Origin: Selenomonadales bacterium
GTDB lineage: Bacteria; Bacillota; Negativicutes; Sporomusales; UBA7701
Reading direction: 5' to 3'
DNA length: 64,000 nucleotides
NCBI GenBank assembly: GCA_029976065.1
Contig: JARKNV010000079.1
Location: forward strand, 62,001-126,000
Of this stretch, positions 29,855-38,185 are shown piece after piece. The notes below the pieces were generated by a model. The model saw nothing but the letters and a program-made list of their open reading frames with translations, was not told where the DNA came from and did not search any database. The position numbers were made by a program, and so were the translations under genes. Within the stretch, counting starts at the first letter, position 1; every line of letters begins with the position of its first letter.

Positions 29855-30110
29855 AAAGTGATGAGCGGGACGGCTATGCGACCAGCAGCCGCCGCAGAGA
29901 GCCGGGGTAGGTGAAAGCCCGGCGCGGCTGCCGCATATCGAATCACCCGTGAGCTCTCCCCCGACGGCCTCCGGCCCTAGACGGGAGCGCGACCGCGCGT
30001 TACAGCGGAGCCGGCTGATGGGCCGGTACGGAGAGTTACAAACGATAGGGTGGTACCGCGGTTACCCGCCCCTATCGGCGCCTATGCGCCGGTAGGGGCT
30101 TTTTATTTTC
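29855..30110 (+). promoter_or_regulatory. T-box leader, isoleucine specific
   Basis: The stem I apical part AGAGAGCCGGGG...AAAGCCCGG is followed by the specifier loop CGAATCACCC, giving ATC (29942-29944), an isoleucine codon. The T-box AGGGTGGTACCGCGG is at 30047-30061. The terminator stem 30068-30081/30086-30099 is followed by TTTTTATTTT. No clear promoter lies between it and the upstream microprotein gene, so it may act on read-through from ilvC. It controls ilvB2. Confidence 0.93.
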
Positions 30111-30151
30111 GCCCGGCGCAAGCCGGCTATTCCACAGGAGGTGCAGACACC

Positions 30152-31816
30152 ATGCAGCTTACCGGTGCAGAAGCTGTCGTAAAATGCCTCGTCGAGCAGG
30201 GCGTCGACACCGTCTTCGGCTATCCCGGCGGCCAGATCATGCCGCTCTATGACGCCCTCTACGACTCACCCCTCAGGCACATCCTCACCGTCCACGAGCA
30301 GGGGGCGGTCCACGCCGCCGACGGCTACGCCCGCGTCAGCGGGCGGGTCGGCGTGTGCATCGCCACCTCGGGCCCCGGCGCCACCAACCTCGTCACCGGG
30401 CTGGCGGCCGCCTACCTCGACTCGGTGCCGCTCGTCGCCATCACCGGCCAGGTGCCCATCGGCATGCTCGGCCGCGACTCCTTCCAGGAAGTCGACATCA
30501 CCGGCATCACCATGTCGGTCACCAAACACAACTTCCTCGTCAAAAACGCCGCCCGCATCCCCGAAATATTGCGCCTGGCCTTCCGCATCGCCCGCTCCGG
30601 GCGGCCGGGGCCGGTGCTCGTCGACCTGCCCCGCGACGTCCAGCAGGCTCAGCTGACCTATTACCCCGCCGAGCAAGCGGCCGCCAAGCCGGCCGTCAGG
30701 GACGGCAAGACGGACGACGCCCTTCGGCGGGCAACGGCGGCCATCGCAGCCGCCCGCCGTCCCGTCATGGTCGTCGGCGGCGGCGTCATCCGCGGCCAGG
30801 CCAGCCGCGAGGCGACCCTGCTCGCCGAAAAGCTCGGCCTCCCCGTCGTCAGCACTCTCATGGGCCTCGGCGCCCTGCCGTCCACCCATCCCCAGTGGCT
30901 CGGCCTCACCGGCATGCACGGCCACGTAGCCGCCAACCGCACCGTTCACGAAGCCGACCTCGTCATCGCCGTCGGCAGCCGCTTCAGCGACCGCGTCACC
31001 GGCGACCCCAAGCGCTATCCCGCCGGCAAAACCTTCATCCACCTCGACATCGACCGCTCCGAAATCGGCAAAAACATCGCCAGCCACATCGCCCTCATCG
31101 GCGAGCTGGGGCCGCTCCTCACCGAGCTAACCGCCCGGGCCGCCGCCGGCGACACCGCCCCCTGGAACGCCGCCGTCGCCGCCTGGCGGGCCGAAAACAC
31201 GAGCGACTACCAAACCGGCACCCTCAACGCCCCCTGGATAATGCGCGAAATCTCCCGCCACGCCGCCGGCCGGCCCGTCGTCTTCGCCACCGACGTCGGC
31301 CAGCACCAAATGTGGGCCGCTCAGCACCTCGCCGTCGACGCCCCCGGCACCTGGCTCACCTCCGGCGGCCTCGGCTGTATGGGCTTCGGTCTCCCGGCCG
31401 CCCTCGGCGCCCAGGTCGCCGCCCCCGGCAGCCGCGTCGTCCTCGTCGCCGGCGACGGCGGCTTCAAAATGACCGGCATGGAGCTTTACACCCTCACCGC
31501 CTACAACCTGCCCGTCATCGCCGTCATCCTCGACAACCGCTGCCTCGGCATGGTCCGCCAGTGGCAGCAGCTCTTCTACCGCCAGCGCTACTCCGCCAGC
31601 CTCGCGCCGCGCGAGCTCGACTTCGCCGCCTTCGCCGCCGTCTGTGGCGTCCCCGGCCGGCGAGTCGCCACCCCGGCCGAATTCACCGCCGCCTTCGCCG
31701 CCGCCTGGCGGTCCGGCGGCCCTGCCGTCATCGCCGCCGACATCGGCACCGAAGATATCGTCACCCCGATGATCGGCCCCGGCGCGGCCATCAACGAGTT
31801 TGTGAACGTGAAATAA
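30152..31816 (+). CDS. ilvB: acetolactate synthase, large subunit (second copy)
   Basis: This 554-residue paralogue of ilvB1 has the same motifs: TVFGYPGGQIMP, VHEQGAVHAADGYARVSG, and the TPP motif starting VAGDGGFKMTGMEL and continuing to DNRCLGM. ATG at 30152 follows CACAGGAGGTG; the frame upstream runs through the T-box and is not coding. Having its own Ile T-box separates its control from that of ilvB1. A strong terminator follows at 31828. Confidence 0.95.
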   Translation: MQLTGAEAVVKCLVEQGVDTVFGYPGGQIMPLYDALYDSPLRHILTVHEQGAVHAADGYARVSGRVGVCIATSGPGATNLVTGLAAAYLDSVPLVAITGQVPIGMLGRDSFQEVDITGITMSVTKHNFLVKNAARIPEILRLAFRIARSGRPGPVLVDLPRDVQQAQLTYYPAEQAAAKPAVRDGKTDDALRRATAAIAAARRPVMVVGGGVIRGQASREATLLAEKLGLPVVSTLMGLGALPSTHPQWLGLTGMHGHVAANRTVHEADLVIAVGSRFSDRVTGDPKRYPAGKTFIHLDIDRSEIGKNIASHIALIGELGPLLTELTARAAAGDTAPWNAAVAAWRAENTSDYQTGTLNAPWIMREISRHAAGRPVVFATDVGQHQMWAAQHLAVDAPGTWLTSGGLGCMGFGLPAALGAQVAAPGSRVVLVAGDGGFKMTGMELYTLTAYNLPVIAVILDNRCLGMVRQWQQLFYRQRYSASLAPRELDFAAFAAVCGVPGRRVATPAEFTAAFAAAWRSGGPAVIAADIGTEDIVTPMIGPGAAINEFVNVK

Positions 31817-31827
31817 AAATGGCCGTT

Positions 31828-31856
31828 AAAAAGCCCCCGGAAGCCGGGGGCTTTTA
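31828..31856. terminator. bidirectional terminator between ilvB2 and the APC permease gene
   Basis: AAAGCCCCCGG pairs with CCGGGGGCTTT across a three-base loop, with A-rich and T-rich flanks on either side. It serves two convergent genes. Confidence 0.85.
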
Positions 31857-31859
31857 CTC

Positions 31860-33119
31860 CTATTGTATAATTGTCTTTTTCCGGCGCTGGTAATAGACGA
31901 CCGCCAGCGCCACCGCGGCGGTATACAGGATATAACGGCCGGCGAACAGCAGCACGCCGCACGACAGCAGGGCGCTGAGCCAGGCGGCGTACCGGCCCGT
32001 CCGCCCGGGAACGATCCGCGCCGCCGCCGCCATCCCGAGTGTGTACACCACCAGGAAATTCGCGCAGGGAATGGTCAGCAGCGGCTTCAAGTCCCATGCG
32101 AACAGATAGCTCAGCGACAAAATGGTTATATGCACCGGCGCAAAGCAGAGCAACGCCGTGTGCGGCGTCTGGAAGCGAGGGTGCAGGCGGCCGAGGCGGG
32201 CGGGGAAATGTCCGTCCCGCGCCTGGGCGTACACCAGGCGGGCGAACCCGGCAATGTACGTGTGAACCGTGCAATAACAGACGATAAAGCCCAGCAGCGC
32301 CACCAGCCCTCCCGCCATGCCCCCCCAGCGGAACGCCATCAGCGTCACCATCGCCACGATCGGGTTGCCGGACCGGTAAACCGCCGTACCCACCGTCGCG
32401 AAAGCCACCGCCACATACAGCGCCACGACCAGCACGACGGCCGCCGCGAGACTCAGGGGAATATCGCGGCGGGGATTATTGAACTCCTCGGCCAGATGCC
32501 CGATCATCTCCCAGCCCATAAAGGCGAAAAACAGCAGCGTCATCGCCTCGCCGACAGGCAGCCAGCCGTGGGGGAGGAAGGGGGTGAACGCCTCCGGGCG
32601 GATCTGCGGCGCGGCCGACCACACCGCCGCCGCGAGCATGGCGACAATGGCGGAAACCACGAACACCTGCGTCCGCCCGGCCAGCTCGATGCCGCGGTAG
32701 TTGAGGGCCAGCGCGGCGAACAGCAGCCCGGCGGCTGTCACGTGGACGCCGGCGGGCGACCAGCCGAAAACGCTGCCGAGATAATGGGCGCCGACCAGCG
32801 CCGTGGCCGGCATGCCGAACGGCATGGCGGTAAGCATCAGGATGCCGGCCACCTGGCTGGCGCGGGGGCCGAACGCCTGGCGTACATAAGTGGCCATCCC
32901 CCCCGAATCGGGAAACCGCGACGACATCGCGCCGATGGCGACGACCATCGGCAGCGTGAACAGGCCCATAAGCAGCCAGCTGAGCAGCGAGGCCGGCCCC
33001 GCCATCTCGGCCGCCAGCGCCGGCAGCACCAGAATGCCCGCCCCGAGGACGGCGCCGACCGTCAGGGCCGCTCCCTGTATCCAGGTAATACTTTTTCGCA
33101 GCTTAACGGCTTGCTCCAT
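31860..33119 (-). CDS. APC-superfamily amino acid permease
   Basis: This 419-residue membrane protein has about twelve hydrophobic helices. The first carries the unwound substrate-binding signature TVGAVLGAGILVLPALAAEM, typical of APC transporters. It presumably imports or exports an amino acid or amine with a proton. The gene is divergent from a LysR regulator, with an operator-like palindrome between them. Substrate is not evident. Confidence 0.87.
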   Translation of the reverse strand: MEQAVKLRKSITWIQGAALTVGAVLGAGILVLPALAAEMAGPASLLSWLLMGLFTLPMVVAIGAMSSRFPDSGGMATYVRQAFGPRASQVAGILMLTAMPFGMPATALVGAHYLGSVFGWSPAGVHVTAAGLLFAALALNYRGIELAGRTQVFVVSAIVAMLAAAVWSAAPQIRPEAFTPFLPHGWLPVGEAMTLLFFAFMGWEMIGHLAEEFNNPRRDIPLSLAAAVVLVVALYVAVAFATVGTAVYRSGNPIVAMVTLMAFRWGGMAGGLVALLGFIVCYCTVHTYIAGFARLVYAQARDGHFPARLGRLHPRFQTPHTALLCFAPVHITILSLSYLFAWDLKPLLTIPCANFLVVYTLGMAAAARIVPGRTGRYAAWLSALLSCGVLLFAGRYILYTAAVALAVVYYQRRKKTIIQ

Positions 33120-33193
33120 CTCATCGCCTCGCCATAAATGATCACCCTTGCCGGGAAGACAATTTTATCCTACCATATAATAGGAAGTATTGT

Positions 33194-33227
33194 TAAGCCG
33201 ATTATTTAGATAAAACCAATCGGCTTA
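33194..33227. promoter_or_regulatory. inverted repeat between APC and lysR genes, likely LysR operator
   Basis: TAAGCCGATT (33194-33203) and AATCGGCTTA (33218-33227) are exact complements 14 bases apart, in the divergent intergenic region. The dyad and position suit LysR-type autoregulation and control of the permease. Confidence 0.65.
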
Positions 33228-33246
33228 GCCGATGGAAGTGACGCAA

Positions 33247-34140
33247 ATGGACGTCAAGCACTATCAGTCGTTTCTGGCCGTCGCCCGCCTGCTCAGCTTC
33301 GGGGAAGCCGCCAGAGAACTCAACTACTCCCAGTCCACCATATCGGAGCAGATTCAGAGCCTTGAGGATTATCTCGGCGCCAGACTGTTCGAGCGGCTCG
33401 GCAAGCGGGTATTTCTGACCGAGCAGGGCCGCCGGCTGCTGCCCTTCGCCGAACAGATGGTGGACCGCTCGGCCGAAATCAAGGGCCTGTTCAGCGATAA
33501 GGGCCGCATCGCCGGCACCCTCACCATCGGGGCGGCCGAGACGCTCTGCATATCCTGGCTGCCGCCGGTGCTCAAGGAATACCGGCTTCGCTACCCGGAC
33601 GTGCAGATCAACATCAAGGTCGGCAACTGCGTCGACTTTCCCCACTGGCTGCAGCACAACGTCATCGACGTCGCCTTCAGCCTCAACGACGAAACCCGCC
33701 AGCGCCACCTGCGGCAAATCGAACTGTTTCGCGGTGAAACCGTCTTCGTCGCCTCGCCGGACCACAGTCTGGCCGCCGCCCTCGCCCTCGCGCCGCCAGA
33801 CCTTGCCGGTTGCACCCTGCTGCTGCCGGAAGGCTACTGCGGCTACCCGACGGACCTCAAAAACCTGCTGGAGAAAGAGCGGATCAAGACCAACACCATC
33901 ATGGAATTCGGCAGCCTCGAGGCCATCAGGCAATGCGTCAAAAACGGCCTGGGAATATCCCTGCTGCCGAAGATCGTCGTGGAAGAAGAATTGAAGCGCG
34001 GCGAACTGGTCAGCTTCGTGTGGCGCGGGCAACCGATACCGATCGAAGCCCGCATGATTCTGCACCGGGAAAAATGGCTGTCGCCGCCCCTGGCGGCGCT
34101 GGAAGAGCTGGTCTTAACCCATATCCGCAGTAAGCCGTGA
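33247..34140 (+). CDS. LysR-family transcriptional regulator
   Basis: This 297-residue regulator has an N-terminal winged helix-turn-helix (FLAVARLLSFGEAARELNYS, then QSTISEQIQSLE). A periplasmic-binding-protein-like effector domain follows from about residue 90. ATG at 33247 begins at the family start; ATG at 33232 would add five residues. It probably regulates the divergently transcribed permease and itself through the palindrome at 33194-33227. Effector unknown. Confidence 0.9.
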   Translation: MDVKHYQSFLAVARLLSFGEAARELNYSQSTISEQIQSLEDYLGARLFERLGKRVFLTEQGRRLLPFAEQMVDRSAEIKGLFSDKGRIAGTLTIGAAETLCISWLPPVLKEYRLRYPDVQINIKVGNCVDFPHWLQHNVIDVAFSLNDETRQRHLRQIELFRGETVFVASPDHSLAAALALAPPDLAGCTLLLPEGYCGYPTDLKNLLEKERIKTNTIMEFGSLEAIRQCVKNGLGISLLPKIVVEEELKRGELVSFVWRGQPIPIEARMILHREKWLSPPLAALEELVLTHIRSKP

Positions 34141-34252
34141 GCCGGCCGTGCCCGGCACGCGCGGCCGCAACGGCGGAAAGTCGGGCAGGAGGGTTTTTTG
34201 CCGCGGCGTGAAAACATAATATATAGAAGAAACCATGCGAAAGGTGCCTGCC

Positions 34253-35503
34253 ATGACCGCGACCAACCGGAACAAAGCCACCATAACGCTGGGCGTGGTA
34301 ACGCTCGGCTTCATCGCCAGCCACCCCTTCGCCCACACCTTCGCCGGCGGCCTCCTCGCCAGCGGCTGCAGCGCCGCCCTGGTAGGCGGCCTCGCCGACT
34401 GGTTCGCCGTGTCCGCCCTCTTCCGCCGCCCCCTCGGCATCCCCTTCCGCACCGAGCTCATTCCCCGCAACCGCGCCCGCATCACCGAAGCCATCATCGC
34501 CATGGTCGAGGACGAACTCCTCACCCGCGAAAACATCCGCGCCACCATCGGCCGCTACGACATCGCCGCCCTCGTCGTCCGCTACCTCGCCGACTCCGGC
34601 AGCCAAGCCCGCATCAGCGAGTTCCTCGCCCGCATCGCCGACGACGCCGTCGGCCAGGCCAACCCCGACAAGATCGGCGCCTTTCTCGCCGGCCTCGTAC
34701 GCGACAACGCCGCCCAGATAAAGCTCGCCCCCATCCTCGCCCAAACGGTCGAATGGTCCGTCCGCCACGGCTACGCCGACCGTCTCGCCACCTTCGTCCT
34801 CGGCGAGCTCCAGGCCCTCATCGCCCAGCCCCAAGTCGGCGAACTGCTCGCCTCCTTCATCGCCGAGGCTCGCCAAGCCTACGAACGCGAACTGACGCGC
34901 CGCCGGTTCGCCGGCCAGTTCCTCGAAGGGATCGGCTTCACCCCCGCCGTCATGGCCGCCATCGCCCAGCGGGAAGGCGGCCTGTTCCTGCGCGCCCTCG
35001 AAGACCCGGCCCACCCCTGGCGGGAAAACCTCCGCCGGCGGGCCCTCGCCCTTGCCGCCCGCCTCGGCGGCGATCCCGGCCTTCAGGAGAAGGTAGAACA
35101 AGCCAAAAACGACTGGCTGGCCGGGCGCACCGACCTTGCCGAGCGCATCGCCGGCGGCGTGGCCGTCATCCTCAGGGCGGCCGCCGGCGACACCGGCCGG
35201 GCCGTCCTCCGCCGCTGGCTGGACGCCCAGGTCGGCCGGCTGGTGCACGCCTTCCAGGGCGACGCCGGCCAGCAGCAGGCCCTCGCCCAGCTTCTCCGCC
35301 AGGCGCTCATGGCCTTCATCGACACCCATCACGCCCACATCGGCACCATGGTCCGCGAACGGCTCGATCAATACTCCACCGCAGCGCTGGTCGCTTTCAT
35401 CGAAAACAGGGTCGGCAACGACCTGCAAATGATCCGCATCAACGGCTCGGTCGTGGGGGGGTTGGCAGGCATGCTCATCTTCCTGCTGACCTACTGGTGG
35501 TAG
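34253..35503 (+). CDS. DUF445 membrane-associated protein (first copy)
   Basis: This 416-residue DUF445 protein has a hydrophobic N-terminal helix, then the family motif GGLADWFAVSALFRRPLGIP, a long helical domain, and a C-terminal membrane helix preceded by INGSVVGGLAGMLIF. DUF445 proteins have no settled function; some have been linked to spore or envelope processes. ATG at 34253 has AAAGGTG upstream and is preferred over ATG at 34235. It overlaps or abuts the second copy. Confidence 0.85.
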   Translation: MTATNRNKATITLGVVTLGFIASHPFAHTFAGGLLASGCSAALVGGLADWFAVSALFRRPLGIPFRTELIPRNRARITEAIIAMVEDELLTRENIRATIGRYDIAALVVRYLADSGSQARISEFLARIADDAVGQANPDKIGAFLAGLVRDNAAQIKLAPILAQTVEWSVRHGYADRLATFVLGELQALIAQPQVGELLASFIAEARQAYERELTRRRFAGQFLEGIGFTPAVMAAIAQREGGLFLRALEDPAHPWRENLRRRALALAARLGGDPGLQEKVEQAKNDWLAGRTDLAERIAGGVAVILRAAAGDTGRAVLRRWLDAQVGRLVHAFQGDAGQQQALAQLLRQALMAFIDTHHAHIGTMVRERLDQYSTAALVAFIENRVGNDLQMIRINGSVVGGLAGMLIFLLTYWW

Positions 35504-35505
35504 CC

Positions 35506-36798
35506 GTGGCCGCCCGCGATTACCGCCGCAAAGCCAACCGCGTGCTGGCGCTGGTGTTCGGCCTGTTCGCCGCCGCCGCCGCCGCCCGCTATTACTACCC
35601 GGACTCCATGGCCGTCCGCGTCGCCTTCATCGTCGCCGAAGCCGCCCTCGTCGGCGGCCTTGCCGACTGGTTCGCCGTCACCGCCCTCTTCCGGCGGCCG
35701 CTCGGCTTCCCCTGGCACACCGCCCTCATCCCCCGCAGCCGCGAAAAAATCATCGCCGCCATCTCCGGCGCCGTCCAGAACGAACTGCTCAGCAAAGACT
35801 CGATCAAACGCCGCCTCGCCGGCGTCCGCCTCGTCGACGTCATCGTCGGCTGGCTGGAGGAAGACGGCCGCCAGGCGCTGCTGCCCGGCCTCGCCGCCCG
35901 CTACGTCCAGGCCGCCTGGGACAACCTCGACCTCCCGGCCGTCGCCCGCTATGGGCAGAAATGGCTGAAAGCCTTCCTCTACGAAGCCGATCTCGCCGCC
36001 TACAGCCGCCGGGGCCTCTCCTGGTCCCTGGCCACCGGCCGCGCCGACCGCTTCATCGAATACCTCCTCGCCGAACTCACCGCCGCCGCCGCCCAAGACA
36101 GCACCCGCCTCGCCATCAAGCGCTACCTCGACCAAGCCGCGCAGAACGCCGCCCGCAGCTGGTGGCAAAAGCTTGTCCTCAGCCTGGCCGAAGCCACCAA
36201 CACCCTCAATACCGCCGAAGCCGCCGCCGTCCTTCACGCCGAGCTCCTCCTCCTCCTCGGCGACCTCGCCGTCCCCGGCCATCCCGTCCGCGCCTGGGTG
36301 CGGGCCCGGCTGGCCGCCGCCGTCGACCGCCTCGAAGGCGACCCGGCCTGGACGACGAGCATCGACTCCTGGCGAAAAGGCTTGGCCGGCCGCCTGCGGC
36401 TCGAAGAAGCGCTGATCGCCATCGCCGCCCTCGCGGTCAGGAACGCGCCCCCCGAATGGCCGGCGGCGTGGGCGGAGCGCCAGACCGGCAAACTCTGGGC
36501 GACCTTCAAGGCCGACGCCGCCATGCGCGACTGGGTGGAAGAACAGCTGCAGACCGCGCTGAGCCGCTTCATCGACAGCGAGCACGAAATCGTGGCCGTC
36601 GTCGTCAGGGACGCGCTCGCCCGCCTCAGCGACGAGGACCTCAACCTGTTCATCGAAGACAAAGCCGGCGAAGACCTTGCCTGGATACGCATCAACGGCT
36701 CGGTCGTCGGCGGCGGCGTCGGTCTGCTGCTCTTCCTGTTCGTGCGCTATCTCTATGATCCTTATGTGGTGCCCTTGGTTCATTCCGTAATGAGATAA
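35506..36798 (+). CDS. DUF445 membrane-associated protein (second copy)
   Basis: This 430-residue paralogue has GGLADWFAVTALFRRPLGFP near residue 50 and a C-terminal INGSVVGGGVGLLLFLFVRY membrane segment. The start is GTG at 35506 (or GTG at 35497, overlapping the first gene's stop), with GGTGG just upstream. The pair most likely arose by tandem duplication and is co-translated. The same frame is open further upstream inside the first gene, but that part is not homologous to anything expected and is a shadow. Confidence 0.85.
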   Translation: MAARDYRRKANRVLALVFGLFAAAAAARYYYPDSMAVRVAFIVAEAALVGGLADWFAVTALFRRPLGFPWHTALIPRSREKIIAAISGAVQNELLSKDSIKRRLAGVRLVDVIVGWLEEDGRQALLPGLAARYVQAAWDNLDLPAVARYGQKWLKAFLYEADLAAYSRRGLSWSLATGRADRFIEYLLAELTAAAAQDSTRLAIKRYLDQAAQNAARSWWQKLVLSLAEATNTLNTAEAAAVLHAELLLLLGDLAVPGHPVRAWVRARLAAAVDRLEGDPAWTTSIDSWRKGLAGRLRLEEALIAIAALAVRNAPPEWPAAWAERQTGKLWATFKADAAMRDWVEEQLQTALSRFIDSEHEIVAVVVRDALARLSDEDLNLFIEDKAGEDLAWIRINGSVVGGGVGLLLFLFVRYLYDPYVVPLVHSVMR

Positions 36799-36802
36799 GC
36801 AG

Positions 36803-37138
36803 CTATTGGCTGATGTACACCGGCGTCCCTATCGCCACCATCCCCGCCAGCTCCAGCACATCGTGGTTATGCATCCTCACGCAGCCGCGGGACACATAGC
36901 CGCCGATCGACGCCGGATTGTTCGTGCCGTGGATGCCGTAATGGGGAATGCTCAGGCCGAGCCACATCACGCCGAACGGGCCGCCGGGATTGGCCCGCTT
37001 CACGGCGATGGTGTAAGAGCCCGGCGGCGTCTGGTGACCGGGGCGGCCCACCCCCACGGGATAAGACTTCACCGGCCGGCCGTTCGCCGCCAGCGACAGC
37101 GTGCGGGCGGAGAGGGAGATGCGGATGGAGTAAGCCAT
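36803..37138 (-). CDS. L,D-transpeptidase (YkuD) domain protein, minimal
   Basis: This 111-residue protein consists of little more than a YkuD domain. IHGTNNPASIGGYVSRGCVR contains the conserved His and the catalytic Cys of the SxGCxR motif. YkuD enzymes cross-link peptidoglycan 3-3 or attach peptides to it. No signal peptide or LysM domain is present, which is unusual for an exported enzyme. ATG at 37138 is used because GGAGGTGA lies upstream. It converges on the second DUF445 gene. Confidence 0.85.
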   Translation of the reverse strand: MAYSIRISLSARTLSLAANGRPVKSYPVGVGRPGHQTPPGSYTIAVKRANPGGPFGVMWLGLSIPHYGIHGTNNPASIGGYVSRGCVRMHNHDVLELAGMVAIGTPVYISQ

Positions 37139-37171
37139 AAAAATCACCTCCCTCCATAATATGCCTCGGTC

Positions 37172-37396
37172 GCTTATAAGCCCCCATCTGCGTTGCACTT
37201 GTAAAGAGCAGGCCGCAGTTCTAGGCGCTGAAGCGCCAAGAACTTGCGCACTTGTTCCGCCGGGCGCTTGCTAGCGTACGTTCGAGTACGCGTCGGCCGA
37301 GCGCTGGCGCCTTCCATGGCGCGCTCGGCACTAGGTCCATCCGGGGCCGTCGCGGCACGCCCGGCTGAGCCGCCTAGCATCTGGGGACTTCTAAGC
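37172..37396 (+). repeat. intergenic hairpin repeat, copy B
   Basis: The ends GCTTATAAGCCCCCA and TGGGGACTTCTAAGC are near-perfect inverted copies. CATCTGCG, GCGCTTGCTAGCGTACG and CATCTGGGG are in the family positions. An extra hairpin-rich arm makes it 225 bp. This copy, with its flanks, fills the 328-base gap between two minus-strand genes. Confidence 0.8.
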
Positions 37397-37425
37397 GGCC
37401 GAGGGCTTGTGCCCTAGACGAATAA

Positions 37426-37453
37426 AAGCAGGCAGCGGTTTTGCTGCCTGCTT
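37426..37453 (-). terminator. terminator of the CDGSH gene
   Basis: AAGCAGGCAGC pairs with GCTGCCTGCTT; read on the minus strand the stem is followed by TTTATTC. It lies 13 bases after the gene's stop. Confidence 0.8.
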
Positions 37454-37466
37454 CGTATCATAAGCC

Positions 37467-38114
37467 TTATTTGAACCTTTCCTTCCAGTGGGTGCCGTCG
37501 CAGAACGGCTTATTGGCCGACTTGCCGCAGCGGCAGAGCGTATAGTGGCTAGCGGCCGCCGGCGCCGCTCCGTCGGCGTCCTTGAGCGCGATGCAGCCCG
37601 TGCAGCGCAGCGGCCCGCCCTTGTCCACCCTGATCGCCGGCGGCCCGTCGCCCCACTCCTGGTGAAGCTCGCCGTGCACCGTATAGCTCAAAGCCCCGGA
37701 CGGGCAGCTCTCGATTACCCTGATAATCTCCTCGGCCGTCGCCGCGTCGGGGTCGATCCACGGCTTGCCGTCCTTCCTGAACACCGCCGGCAGGCCCCGC
37801 AGACACTCGGCCGAATGGGCGCACGCCCGCCGGTTGTCGTGGATGGTGATATGCTTGCCGGCGTAAGAACGGCTGCGGCCGGCCGGTGCACTCCGTTCCC
37901 GTTTGCCGATAAAGCCGATCCGCGCGTGGCTGCCGTCGCAATAAGGCTTGCTGCCCGAAGCCCCGCAGCGGCACAGCGCAGTCACCGGCGCCAGCGGCAG
38001 CTCCCGGCCGTCGGCGCCGGTCAGCCTGTCCACATCCACCACCATATAAGGGCTATATGGGGTAAAGACGATCATTGGCGTTTTACCGCCAGCCCCCTGG
38101 GGCGTTTTTTTCAA
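37467..38114 (-). CDS. CDGSH iron-sulfur protein with two CDGSH domains around a ferredoxin-like domain
   Basis: This 215-residue protein has the 2Fe-2S motif CRCGASGSKPYCDGSH at residues 48-63 and a second one, CRCGKSANKPFCDGTH, near the C-terminus. Between them are Cys residues (CAHSAEC, CPSGAL) of a divergent single-cluster ferredoxin domain. Such proteins are thought to carry electrons or clusters in the cytoplasm. TTG at 38114 has GGAGGG seven bases upstream; ATG at 38075 is the alternative. No partner gene is adjacent. Confidence 0.85.
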   Translation of the reverse strand: MKKTPQGAGGKTPMIVFTPYSPYMVVDVDRLTGADGRELPLAPVTALCRCGASGSKPYCDGSHARIGFIGKRERSAPAGRSRSYAGKHITIHDNRRACAHSAECLRGLPAVFRKDGKPWIDPDAATAEEIIRVIESCPSGALSYTVHGELHQEWGDGPPAIRVDKGGPLRCTGCIALKDADGAAPAAASHYTLCRCGKSANKPFCDGTHWKERFK

Positions 38115-38185
38115 CCGTCATCCCTCCGCTCGGCACATTGTTAGGGAATAATTCCCTGGCCGCCGGGCCTAATCCTCCTTCGCCG

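Noticed and set aside
34198-36798. One 866-codon open frame that looks like a single large protein
   Set aside because: Its first half is an out-of-frame shadow of the first DUF445 gene, low in complexity and rich in Arg/Pro. Only the part from 35506 is homologous to DUF445.
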